Source: Spirochaetaceae bacterium (lineage in GTDB: Bacteria; Spirochaetota; Spirochaetia; SZUA-6; Fen-1364). From it: 18,082 bases of DNA. Location: contig PLNO01000234.1 of the NCBI GenBank assembly GCA_003141795.1, positions 1 to 18,082 of the forward strand. Reading direction: 5' to 3'. The translations under genes and the position numbers were made by a program. Under the pieces are notes generated by a model. That model saw only the letters and a program-made list of their open reading frames with translations, did not search any database and was not told the origin of the DNA. Shown here piece after piece: positions 7,104 to 14,393 of the stretch (position 1 is its first letter; the number at the start of each line of letters is the position of its first letter).

Positions 7104-8302
7104 TCGACTATAGCGATTTCGATTTCGCCACCCTGGCCATCCGTGCGGGCTGGTGGAACGCGGACCCGGCAACGGGGGCGGTTTCGCCTCCGATCAGCCA
7201 GACCAGCACCTATGCCCTGAAGAAAGTGGAGGACGTGACGGAGATCCTCACGTCGGGAAATTTCTCGCGGTTCATCTACACGCGGGGGAGCCACCCGAAC
7301 GAGATCGTGCTAGAGGAACGCATGGCTGCGCTGGAGGGCGGGGAAAGAGCCCTGGCGTTTGCCACAGGCGTCGCGGCGATCACCGGTCTCATCACGTTCC
7401 TCGTGAAGAGCGGCGACCACATCGTGACGGGAAAAAGCCTGTACGCCGCAACCCAGTTCTTCTTCAGGAACATACTGGCAAAGTTCGGCGTCACCACGAC
7501 CTTTGTCGATGCCACGGACATGAAGGCGGTTGCCGCCGCGATCACGCCGGCGACCAGGATCATCTACGTGGAGACCCCCGCCAACCCGACCATGAGCATC
7601 GTCGACTTGAAGGCACTCGGAGCCCTGGCCGGAGGAAGGAACATCACGACGATCGTGGACAGCACCTTCGCTTCTCCCTATCTCCTACGGCCCCTCGAGT
7701 TCGAAGGCATCGACGTCGTACTCCACAGCGCGACGAAGTACATCGGCGGTCATACCGACGCATTGGGCGGGATCATCGTCGGGAAAAAGGATCTCATCGA
7801 TCAGGTCCGCATGTATTCGCTCGTCAACCTGGGAGGGATCATCGATCCGTTCGCGGCGTGGTTGCTGCTCCGCGGGTTGAAGACGATCCATGTGCGGCTC
7901 GACCGGCACTGCCAGAATGCGATGGAAGTGGCACGGTTCCTGGAGGCGCACCCGAAGGTCGGCCGCGTGTTCTACCCCGGGCTGCCGTCGCATCCCCAGC
8001 ACGCTCTTGCAAAGAGCCAGATGAAGGGATTCGGGGGCATGCTCGCATTCGAGTTGAAGGGCGGGCTGGAGGCCGGAAGGACGCTGCTGAACAATCTTCA
8101 CCTCATACGGCTGGCGGCGAGCCTCGGGGACGTGGATACGCTCATCGAGCACCCCGCATCCATGACGCATAACGACATGTTCGTCACCCGCGAGGAACGT
8201 CTGTTCCAGGGGATCACCGACGGGCTCGTGAGGCTCTCCGTCGGTCTGGAAGGCGTCAAGGATATCATCGCGGATCTTGAGCAGGGACTGAAGCTGGTCT
8301 GA
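7100..8302 (+). CDS. Cys/Met-metabolism PLP enzyme (cystathionine gamma-synthase / gamma-lyase / O-acylhomoserine sulfhydrylase type)
   Basis: The 400-residue protein belongs to the gamma-family of PLP enzymes acting on C4 amino acids. PLP Lys213 lies in HSATKYIGGHTDALGG, the pyridine-contacting Asp187 in VDSTFASP, Tyr115 stacks on the cofactor (LYAATQF), and the neighbouring-subunit phosphate contact is in FIYTRGSHPNE (59-67). The residue equivalent to the active-site Cys of methionine gamma-lyase (YGCT) is Ala here, and VDNT is replaced by VDST, so strict methionine gamma-lyase is not favoured. The start at 7100 is set by the ATGA overlap with the upstream stop and a purine-rich GAAGGGGAAAG. 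A longer reading frame upstream lies inside the panB-like gene and is rejected. Subfamily and direction of reaction remain open. Confidence 0.9.
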   Translation: MIDYSDFDFATLAIRAGWWNADPATGAVSPPISQTSTYALKKVEDVTEILTSGNFSRFIYTRGSHPNEIVLEERMAALEGGERALAFATGVAAITGLITFLVKSGDHIVTGKSLYAATQFFFRNILAKFGVTTTFVDATDMKAVAAAITPATRIIYVETPANPTMSIVDLKALGALAGGRNITTIVDSTFASPYLLRPLEFEGIDVVLHSATKYIGGHTDALGGIIVGKKDLIDQVRMYSLVNLGGIIDPFAAWLLLRGLKTIHVRLDRHCQNAMEVARFLEAHPKVGRVFYPGLPSHPQHALAKSQMKGFGGMLAFELKGGLEAGRTLLNNLHLIRLAASLGDVDTLIEHPASMTHNDMFVTREERLFQGITDGLVRLSVGLEGVKDIIADLEQGLKLV

Positions 8303-8327
8303 TCGATCCAGCGGGAGGGCATGAAAG

Positions 8328-9506
8328 ATGTCGGACAATGGCATCGCTGAGAGGATGGGCGGGCTCGCCGGAGAATCGGCCTTCCAGGTGCTTGCCGCTG
8401 CGAATGCACTCGAAGCGAAAGGGAAGAAGGTCATCCACTTCGAGATCGGCGAGCCGGATTTCCCCACGCAAAGACACATCGTCGAGGCGGGGAAGAAGGC
8501 CCTCGATGAAGGGCGAACGACGTACTGCAATGCGCAGGGGCTCATGCCCCTGCGTGAGGCGATTGCGGAACACACCCGGGCGTACAAAGGGATCGAAACG
8601 AAGCGGGAGGAGGTCGTCGTTACCCCCGGGGGGAAGCCGATCATCTTCTACGCGATCAACGTTCTGGTGAATCCCGGGGACGAGGTCCTGTATCCGAATC
8701 CCGGCTTTCCCACATACGAGTCGGTCATCCGCTATGCGGGCGGCGTGCCGGTGCCTACGATCCTGAAAGAAGAGAGGAGCTTCCGCCTCGATATTGATGA
8801 TCTGAAAGCGAAGCTCACTCCACGCACGAAGCTCCTTATACTGAACTCCCCGTCCAATCCCACGGGGAGCTTCCTGACGGAAAAGGAGCTGGGAGAAATC
8901 GCCTCGGCAATCAGGGGACGGAACATCTACGTTCTGTCCGACGAAATCTACAGCCGGATCGTGTACGGCGGAAAGCCGAAGTCTATTGCGACGTTCCCCG
9001 GGATGAAGGAGAAGACCATCGTCCTGGACGGCTTCTCCAAAACCTATTGCATGACGGGCTGGCGCCTGGGATACGGGATCATGAACGAAGAGCTCGCCGC
9101 AAGCATAACGCGCCTGCTCATCAATTCCAATTCATGCACAGCGCCGTTCGTGCAGCTCGCAGGGGTCGCGGCGTTGGAAGGGCCGCAGGATGCGGTGGAT
9201 GCGATGGTGAGCGAATACCGCCGACGTCGGGACGTGATCGTCGACGGGCTGAACGCGATGAAGGGCGTCACCTGCACGAAGCCTGACGGTGCCTTCTATG
9301 CATTCCCCAACATCACGCGGACAGGCCTCGGCAGCGCCGAGGTTACCGACTACCTCCTCAATGAGGCGGGTGTGGCGGTGCTGAACGGGAGCGCCTTCGG
9401 AAATGCCGGCTCGGGGTATCTCCGCATTTCCTATGCCACTTCCATGGAGGTCATCAGCAAGGGCCTGGAGCGGATCGAAGGGGCGCTGAAGGAGCTGGCC
9501 GGGTGA
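8328..9506 (+). CDS. Class I/II PLP-dependent aminotransferase
   Basis: The 392-residue protein has the full fold-type I aminotransferase signature: N-terminal FEIGEPDFPT (38-47), cofactor-binding TPGGKPI (99-105), Asn177 in SPSNPTG, Asp205 and Tyr208 in LSDEIYSR, PLP-lysine Lys238 in GFSKTYCMTGWRLGYG with Arg246, and a C-terminal YLRISYA that should carry the carboxylate-binding Arg. It resembles subgroup I-gamma aspartate/aromatic/alanine-type enzymes; the amino donor is not predictable. It begins 25 bp after the PLP gamma-enzyme, with GGGAGGG 8 nt before the ATG, so it is the third gene of the operon. A terminator lies 27 bp after its stop. By context it may interconvert the 2-oxo acid used or made by the PanB-like protein and its amino acid (inference). 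Confidence 0.9.
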   Translation: MSDNGIAERMGGLAGESAFQVLAAANALEAKGKKVIHFEIGEPDFPTQRHIVEAGKKALDEGRTTYCNAQGLMPLREAIAEHTRAYKGIETKREEVVVTPGGKPIIFYAINVLVNPGDEVLYPNPGFPTYESVIRYAGGVPVPTILKEERSFRLDIDDLKAKLTPRTKLLILNSPSNPTGSFLTEKELGEIASAIRGRNIYVLSDEIYSRIVYGGKPKSIATFPGMKEKTIVLDGFSKTYCMTGWRLGYGIMNEELAASITRLLINSNSCTAPFVQLAGVAALEGPQDAVDAMVSEYRRRRDVIVDGLNAMKGVTCTKPDGAFYAFPNITRTGLGSAEVTDYLLNEAGVAVLNGSAFGNAGSGYLRISYATSMEVISKGLERIEGALKELAG

Positions 9507-9533
9507 TGTACGTGAAACTCAATGCTCTTTCTT

Positions 9534-9562
9534 TGAAGCGGAGCGCTTCACGTCGTTTTTTT
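9534..9562 (+). terminator. Intrinsic terminator of the panB-like operon
   Basis: TGAAGCG (9534-9540) and CGCTTCA (9544-9550) form a 7-bp stem with a 3-nt loop, followed 5 nt later by seven T (9556-9562). It separates the aminotransferase from the permease unit. A second, A/T-richer hairpin (TCCTTTT-gca-AAAAGGA, 9602-9618) follows but lacks a T tract. Confidence 0.8.
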
Positions 9563-9641
9563 AATGTCTTCCAATTTGGTAGTGTTTTAAAATGTTTCAA
9601 TTCCTTTTGCAAAAAGGAGATAAAAAAATTTCGACTTAATC

Positions 9642-9669
9642 TTGACAATTCCCATAGCCATTGTAGGAT
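9642..9669 (+). promoter_or_regulatory. Promoter of the permease operon
   Basis: A consensus -35 TTGACA (9642-9647) is followed after 16 bp by TAGGAT (9664-9669). The predicted start near 9676 lies inside the palindrome described next. The rest of the 232-bp gap holds the upstream terminator and an AT-rich stretch without a gene. Confidence 0.65.
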
Positions 9670-9673
9670 ATCA

Positions 9674-9702
9674 TATTCGGAATATCATTCCGAATAGTAG
9701 AA
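9674..9702 (+). promoter_or_regulatory. Palindromic operator before the amino-acid permease
   Basis: TATTCGGAAT (9674-9683) and ATTCCGAATA (9687-9696) are perfect 10-bp inverted repeats around ATC, lying across the predicted +1 to about +20. The right arm and its flank, TTCCGAATAGT, are identical to the element before the panB-like gene. This is the position and symmetry expected for a dimeric repressor site. No regulator gene for it is seen in the window. Confidence 0.7.
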
Positions 9703-9738
9703 ATCAAAATACTCACCAGAAAAAAAGGAGAAAATGGC

Positions 9739-11079
9739 GTGAGTGAGCAACAGTCCACAACACAACTGAAACGGGTTCTCGGATTCGGGGATCTCATGGC
9801 GATAGCGATCGGGTACACGATCGGCGCCGGAATCATGTCGCTGACCGGCATCGCCATCGGCATGACGGGGAGATCGGTTCCCCTATCATTTCTCATCTCC
9901 TCCCTCCTCTTCCTCATCATGGTGGTCCCCCTCGTCCTGATAAATGGAACGGTGCGCTTGCGCGGAGGGACGTACACGCAGATGGCGCTCCTGGCGGGCA
10001 AACGACTCGCGGGAATCTCGGTGTTCATGGGTTTCTTCATCAATATTGCCATCGCCTTGTACGCACTTTCCTTCGCCGACTACTTTCTCGCGCTCGTTCC
10101 CGGCGTCAACAGGCAGCTGATCGCGATCATCTGTCTGACGATCTTCTTCGTCATCAACCTCGTCGGGGTCGAAGGCGCCGCGAAGATGGAAGCCGTGATG
10201 GTTCTCGTCATGCTGGCGGCCATCATCGTGTACATCGTTTTCGGGCTATTCAAGGTACAGCCGGGTGTCGTGTCAGGGTCCGACTTCATGCCCGGTGGAG
10301 TGACCGGGATGTTCGGAGCCGCAGCACTTCTGACTTTCGCTACGGGCGGCTCACAGATCCTCACCAGCCTCGGGGCCGAGGCGAAAAATCCGGTCAAAGA
10401 CATCCCCATTGCGATGATCACGTCGACCCTGCTCGTGGCCGTCCTCTACGCTCTCATGGGTGTCGTGGCCTCCGGTGTCCTCCCCCTGGCCAAGGTGGCC
10501 AACCAGCCGCTGAACCTCGTTGCCAAGGAAATCATGCCCATGCCATTGTACGTGTTTTTCATCATCGGCGGCGCGATGCTCGCGTTGACGACCACGTTGA
10601 ATGCGACGTTCAGCGCCGGTACGAAACCGATCCTCCAGGCCTGCGACGACGGCTGGTTCCCCAAGTGGCTGGGAGCCGTGAACAAGAAGTTCAAGACACC
10701 ACACGTGCTTCTGACGATCTTTTTCCTCTTCGGATTGTTCGTCATTCTCACCGGCCTGAACATGGAGGCCATCGCCAACTACTTCGTGATCCTCAATCTG
10801 GTGATCAATGTCGTCATCTGTGCGGTCACCGTGCGTCTGCCGAAAGTGCTGCCCGAGATGTGGGCGAAGTCCAAGTTCAAAGTCTCCGCGGGCTGGTTGT
10901 GGGTCATCAGCATCCTCTCTGCCCTCATATGCGTCGTACAGGTGGCGCTTCTGGCGAGCCGGCTCCAGACCAGAGACCTGCTCATCATCCTCGGCATTAT
11001 CATCGTCTCCATCGTGTATACGATCCTGCGGGACAGGTCGGGAAAGGTGCAGATGCAGGTAAGCCACGAGGAATCGTGA
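9739..11079 (+). CDS. APC-superfamily amino-acid permease
   Basis: The 446-residue integral membrane protein has about twelve hydrophobic segments. The APC signature in helix 1 is intact: GFGDLMAIAIGYTIGAGIM, with the GAG unwinding motif that binds the substrate amino group and carboxylate. Other typical pieces are the helix-6 region ALLTFATGGSQILTSLGAEAKNP and the loop following TFSAGTKPILQACDDGWFP. It probably imports an amino acid with a proton or by exchange; the substrate is not predictable. The start is GTG 9739, 8 nt after AAAGGAG. The nearer ATG at 9734 is followed immediately by GCG TGA and cannot encode the protein. It heads the operon with the hydrolase (22 bp gap) and the binding protein. 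Confidence 0.92.
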   Translation: MSEQQSTTQLKRVLGFGDLMAIAIGYTIGAGIMSLTGIAIGMTGRSVPLSFLISSLLFLIMVVPLVLINGTVRLRGGTYTQMALLAGKRLAGISVFMGFFINIAIALYALSFADYFLALVPGVNRQLIAIICLTIFFVINLVGVEGAAKMEAVMVLVMLAAIIVYIVFGLFKVQPGVVSGSDFMPGGVTGMFGAAALLTFATGGSQILTSLGAEAKNPVKDIPIAMITSTLLVAVLYALMGVVASGVLPLAKVANQPLNLVAKEIMPMPLYVFFIIGGAMLALTTTLNATFSAGTKPILQACDDGWFPKWLGAVNKKFKTPHVLLTIFFLFGLFVILTGLNMEAIANYFVILNLVINVVICAVTVRLPKVLPEMWAKSKFKVSAGWLWVISILSALICVVQVALLASRLQTRDLLIILGIIIVSIVYTILRDRSGKVQMQVSHEES

Positions 11080-11101
11080 GCGCCTGAGGAGGGATGATGA
11101 C

Positions 11102-11938
11102 ATGAAAGAGGTCGAATGGGGCTGTCGTGCCCGTGACGGGACGGAGCTGCATCTGCGCGAATGGAGGCCCGAGGGGGCCGTTCGTGCAGTGGTCAGTCTC
11201 GTTCACGGGTTGGGCGATCACAGCGGCTGTTTCACGCGGCTGACGGAGTTCTTCGTGAAGAACGCGGTCAGTGTGGTGGCGATCGATCTGCACGGGAACG
11301 GGAAATCGGGGGGAAAGCGCGGTGACATCAGATCCCCGGACGTTTTCATGGATGACATCGCCGTCGTGCTCGGAGAGGCGGAGTCCCGTTACGCGGGGGT
11401 CCCCCGCTTCCTCTACGGGCATAGCCTCGGAGGAGGCCTGGTGCTGAATTACCTGTTGCGCCGCGGTCCGTCGCTCTCCGGCTGCATCGCATCCAGCCCC
11501 TGGCTCGCGCTGGCAGGAGATCAGAGCCGGATGATCAGGAAGGCGCGCATCGTGAGCCGGTTCCTCCCGCGGTACACGATCGATGCAGGGATCAACGCCA
11601 AGGTGCTGTCGCACGACACGGCCTTCGTCGATTCCTATGCGAGCGATCCGCTCGTGCACGGTTTGATCTCCGTCCGCCTTCTCTCGGAGGTGAGCCGTGC
11701 CGCGGAATGGGCCACGCTCCACGCCTCAGAGCTCGCGACACCGACGCTCATCATGCACAGCCCTGTCGATGCGCTCACCTCCTTCGAGGCGAGCAGGGCA
11801 TTCGCGCAGGCCGCGGGCCCCCAGATGTGCACGTTCAAGCAATGGGACGGGGCGTTCCATTCCCTGCACAACGAGGTGAATGCGGAAGAGATCTTCACGT
11901 ACGTGCTGGGATGGATGGAGAAAAACGGGAAATCGTGA
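11102..11938 (+). CDS. Alpha/beta hydrolase (monoglyceride-lipase / serine aminopeptidase S33-like)
   Basis: The 278-residue cytoplasmic protein carries a complete alpha/beta-hydrolase triad: nucleophile Ser108 in YGHSLGGG, acid Asp223 in HSPVDALTS, and His253 in FHSLHNE. The oxyanion-hole motif HGLGDHSG (35-42) and IDLHGNGKSGG (61-71) are as in monoacylglycerol-lipase-like proteins. The family hydrolyses esters or small acyl compounds; the substrate is unknown. GAGGAGGG lies 8 nt before the ATG. Between an amino-acid permease and an amino-acid-type binding protein, it may release an amino acid from an ester, amide or lactone form (inference). No signal peptide is seen. Confidence 0.88.
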   Translation: MKEVEWGCRARDGTELHLREWRPEGAVRAVVSLVHGLGDHSGCFTRLTEFFVKNAVSVVAIDLHGNGKSGGKRGDIRSPDVFMDDIAVVLGEAESRYAGVPRFLYGHSLGGGLVLNYLLRRGPSLSGCIASSPWLALAGDQSRMIRKARIVSRFLPRYTIDAGINAKVLSHDTAFVDSYASDPLVHGLISVRLLSEVSRAAEWATLHASELATPTLIMHSPVDALTSFEASRAFAQAAGPQMCTFKQWDGAFHSLHNEVNAEEIFTYVLGWMEKNGKS

Positions 11939-12005
11939 GGGACCACTCAGAGTCCCGATCGACGTCAAAGTCGCTTCAAAAAGGTAGTGGCGAAAGGAGA
12001 ACGAA

Positions 12006-13157
12006 ATGAAACGTTACATGATCTGCATGGTTCCAGCGATAGCGCTGGTCGTACTGCTGGCGGGCTGCCAGCAGGCACCGAAAGACCTCAAGGTCGCGAT
12101 CCTGGCTCCGCTTTCGGGTCCAGCTCCGACGTTCGGCGTTCTGACCCGTGACGGTGCCCTTCTGGCGGTGGACGAGTGGAACGCGAAGGGAGGCGTCCTG
12201 GGCAGGAAGATCACGACGGTCATCGAGGACAGCCAATGCGCCGCCGATGCGGCGGTGAACGCGGCGAACAAGGTCATCAATCAGGACCACGTCCACTACA
12301 TCATCGGAGAGGTCTGCTCGGGCGCATCGATCCCCGTCTCCGAGATTGCCAACAAGCAGAAGATCATTCAGATCACTCCTGCATCGACCAACCCGGCGGT
12401 CACGGTCGACGCCAATGGAAAAACCAAGGAATACATCTTCCGCACGGTCTTCATCGACTCGTATCAAGGGAGGGTCGCGGCAAACTTCGCCTTCACGGAC
12501 CTCAAGGCGAAGACGGTGTTCTTCATGTTCGACCAGGGAAACGATTACTCAAGCGGATTGACCGCCACGTTCAAGGCAGAATTCACGAAGCTGGGAGGAT
12601 CGGTAGCCGGGCAGGAGAGCTATACCAAGACGGACGCGGATTTTTCCGCCATCCTCGCGAAAATAAAGACATCCAAGGCGGAGGTCGTCTTTCTGCCCGA
12701 CTACTACAACGTGGCCAACCTCGTGACGAAACAGGCCAAGGAGAAAGGGATTACCGCAGCGTTCATCGGCACCGACGGCTGGGAATCGCCCGACCTGGAT
12801 CTGAAGGCCGCCGACGGGGCGTACTTCATCAGCGCGTTCTCCCGGGAAGACCCCCGGCCGGAGGTCGCTCAATTCTTCAAGGCGTACGGGGAAAAATACA
12901 AGGACGAGCAGGGCAAGCCCATCGCTCCTGCTTCCCAGGCGGTTGTCGCGTACGACGCCATGAACGTGCTCCTGGAAGGCATCAAGGCGGCCGGTGTCGA
13001 CAACACTGACAAGGTGAGGGACGCATTGGAAAAGATCGACTACAAGGCCGTGGCCGGTCACATCACCTACGATGCGCAGCACAATCCGCAACTGGGCGCG
13101 ATCGTGGTGCAAATAAAGAACGGGAAGGGGAACTTCCTCTCACACGTCAATCTATAG
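12006..13157 (+). CDS. Branched-chain amino-acid-type periplasmic binding lipoprotein (LivJ/LivK family)
   Basis: The 383-residue protein has a lipoprotein signal (hydrophobic stretch 7-19, lipobox LLAGC with Cys21), so it should be tethered at the membrane. The mature part is a type I periplasmic binding fold: KVAILAPLSGPAPTFG (29-44), ALLAVDEWNAKGGVLGRKI, a hinge/ligand segment IIGEVCSGASIPVSE, TPASTNP, and a second lobe with FMFDQGNDYSSG. These match the LivJ/LivK family, which binds aliphatic or other amino acids, amides or ureas for ABC importers. AAAGGAG lies 6 nt before the ATG and the gene is 67 bp behind the hydrolase, in the same operon. No LivHMGF permease or ATPase genes accompany it. 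Confidence 0.92.
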   Translation: MKRYMICMVPAIALVVLLAGCQQAPKDLKVAILAPLSGPAPTFGVLTRDGALLAVDEWNAKGGVLGRKITTVIEDSQCAADAAVNAANKVINQDHVHYIIGEVCSGASIPVSEIANKQKIIQITPASTNPAVTVDANGKTKEYIFRTVFIDSYQGRVAANFAFTDLKAKTVFFMFDQGNDYSSGLTATFKAEFTKLGGSVAGQESYTKTDADFSAILAKIKTSKAEVVFLPDYYNVANLVTKQAKEKGITAAFIGTDGWESPDLDLKAADGAYFISAFSREDPRPEVAQFFKAYGEKYKDEQGKPIAPASQAVVAYDAMNVLLEGIKAAGVDNTDKVRDALEKIDYKAVAGHITYDAQHNPQLGAIVVQIKNGKGNFLSHVNL

Positions 13158-13183
13158 ACATCGGACACTGCAAGAGCAAAGGG

Positions 13184-13204
13184 GGGCGGCTCGCGAGCCG
13201 CCCT
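13184..13204. terminator. Terminator hairpin between binding-protein gene and sialidase-like gene
   Basis: A perfect 20-bp G+C-rich palindrome (13184-13203, arms GGGCGGCTCG and CGAGCCGCCC) lies 26 bp after the stop of the binding-protein gene and 26 bp before the convergent stop. It is flanked by CTCTATAT on one side and CCCTTTG on the other strand, so the T tracts are weak. It could end transcription from both sides. Confidence 0.6.
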
Positions 13205-13229
13205 CTATATCGGCGGGGTGTCGGGGAGC

Positions 13230-14144
13230 CTATAGCCTGACGCGTATGAAGAAGACGCTCGCTCGGCCCTCGTGGGACGAATAGTAGCTGACCCAGAGAA
13301 GGCCGCCGTGCCAGACGAGCCCGGGGTAGCCGCAGTCCCCGCCGCTGGGAAGCTCGATGGCGGGGGTGTAGCGGGAAGCGCTCAGCGTCCCGATGGTGAC
13401 GCGGGGCTCACCATCGACGTACGTGCGGGCCGACGCCCATGCCCGCCCGTCGGGAAGCACGATGAAATTGGGGCCGCCCATGCCGTGTCCTGATGATTTC
13501 CACGTCCACGAGGGATACGGGGGCCGGCTCTCGCCGATCCACGCCTGCCTGTCGCCGGCCTCGCGCCGAACGATCATGCGCGCCCGGCCGTCCTTGAAGA
13601 AGCGGATCGTCGCTTCGTTCGGCTTGCCTCCCACGTGCAGCGTGCAGACCCTGCCGTATCCCACGCCATCAGGTGAATCGTGGAGAGAGACGACCCAGCG
13701 GCTGGGGGAGATCAGGCGATAGCTCACCCCGTAGGAGCGACCCTCGAACCGATCCACGCGCCACAGCCAGTCGCCCTCCGTCATGATCCGGCGGGGCGCC
13801 GACCACCCGGTGCCGTCAGTGGAGAACGCGACCCTCGGCTGACGGCCGGTGTACTTCCCCGCTGAGTACGCCGAACCGCCCATGAGCAGCATGAGCGACC
13901 TGTCCGGCGCGATGCTGAGCTTCGGATCCCGCAGATCCACGCCCCTCTCCGTGAACAGCGCGACGCTGGACCAGCTCCGAGCGTCGGCTGATGCAATCAC
14001 TCGTATGCGTCCGAGGCTCCCCACGTGATCCTCTGCCTCTCGAAACGCGCAGTACCACCGCTGTCGAAACCGCGCCAGATCCGTGAAGGCGCAGTGGGGC
14101 GCTTCATCCCAGATCCTTTGGACGGAGACGATTCGCGGTTTCAT
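13230..14144 (-). CDS. Sialidase-like beta-propeller protein (BNR/Asp-box type)
   Basis: The 304-residue protein resembles the six-bladed propeller superfamily of sialidases and related glycosidases. The N-terminus HCAFTDLARFRQRWYCAFREAEDH (17-40) is typical of this group, with the arginine of CAFRE probably in the pocket. Asp-box-like repeats appear as SADARSW (52-58) and STDGTGW (108-114). There is no signal peptide, so it is probably cytoplasmic or not a classic secreted sialidase. The start at 14144 is chosen because AGGAGA lies 8 nt upstream and homology begins there; the reading frame continues upstream but has no support. The gene stands alone, divergent from amt. Function unknown beyond fold; the substrate cannot be named. 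Confidence 0.7.
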   Translation of the reverse strand: MKPRIVSVQRIWDEAPHCAFTDLARFRQRWYCAFREAEDHVGSLGRIRVIASADARSWSSVALFTERGVDLRDPKLSIAPDRSLMLLMGGSAYSAGKYTGRQPRVAFSTDGTGWSAPRRIMTEGDWLWRVDRFEGRSYGVSYRLISPSRWVVSLHDSPDGVGYGRVCTLHVGGKPNEATIRFFKDGRARMIVRREAGDRQAWIGESRPPYPSWTWKSSGHGMGGPNFIVLPDGRAWASARTYVDGEPRVTIGTLSASRYTPAIELPSGGDCGYPGLVWHGGLLWVSYYSSHEGRASVFFIRVRL

Positions 14145-14229
14145 CACTGACTTCTCCTGATCTTGCATCCTGTCACACCGATCGGACGCTTGCAGCTGAT
14201 ATCGTAGACCCTTCGCATAAGATACAAAA

Positions 14230-14241
14230 ATGTTGGAACAT
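14230..14241. promoter_or_regulatory. Candidate enhancer site upstream of the sigma-54 promoter
   Basis: ATGTT-GG-AACAT (14230-14241) is a perfect 5-bp inverted repeat centred about 120 bp before the expected amt start, a usual distance for an NtrC-type activator site. The sequence does not match the NtrC consensus (TGCACC-N5-GGTGCA). The activator is therefore unknown. Confidence 0.3.
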
Positions 14242-14293
14242 GTCACTTTTCCTACCATCGCGTATCTTGTCCTTATGAGGTCGCACGCGGCCC

Positions 14294-14309
14294 CCCTGTA
14301 ATTGCAGGG
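14294..14309. promoter_or_regulatory. Inverted repeat close upstream of the amt promoter
   Basis: CCCTG-t-AATT-g-CAGGG (14294-14309) is a 16-bp palindrome with one mismatched pair, 21 bp before the -24 element. It could be a second regulator site; nothing else in the sequence identifies its ligand. Confidence 0.35.
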
Positions 14310-14329
14310 AATTTGAACGAACTCGCGTT

Positions 14330-14345
14330 TGGCACGCTCTTTGCA
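14330..14345 (+). promoter_or_regulatory. Sigma-54 (RpoN) promoter of amt-glnK
   Basis: TGGCACG (14330-14336), CTCT, TTGCA (14341-14345) matches the sigma-54 consensus TGGCACR-N4-TTGCW exactly, with invariant GG and GC at the correct spacing. The expected start is near 14356, about 38 nt before the amt ATG. This predicts nitrogen-limitation control by an NtrC-like activator. Confidence 0.93.
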
Positions 14346-14393
14346 TGGACGGTGCATCCGCTCACGCGGAACTTTGCAACAGGAGGGAACTGT

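Noticed and set aside
6105..7172. N-terminal extension of the MFS frame antisense to the panB-like gene
   Set aside because: The extension is antisense to a conserved gene and has transporter homology only from about 6104 downward.
9602..9618. Second terminator (TCCTTTT-gca-AAAAGGA)
   Set aside because: The stem is A/T rich and no T-run follows; the real terminator at 9534-9562 already ends the operon.
9503..9697. 64-codon frame overlapping the aminotransferase stop
   Set aside because: It runs through the terminator, the permease promoter and the palindrome, has no recognisable domain, and its coding-like start is only the TGATG overlap.
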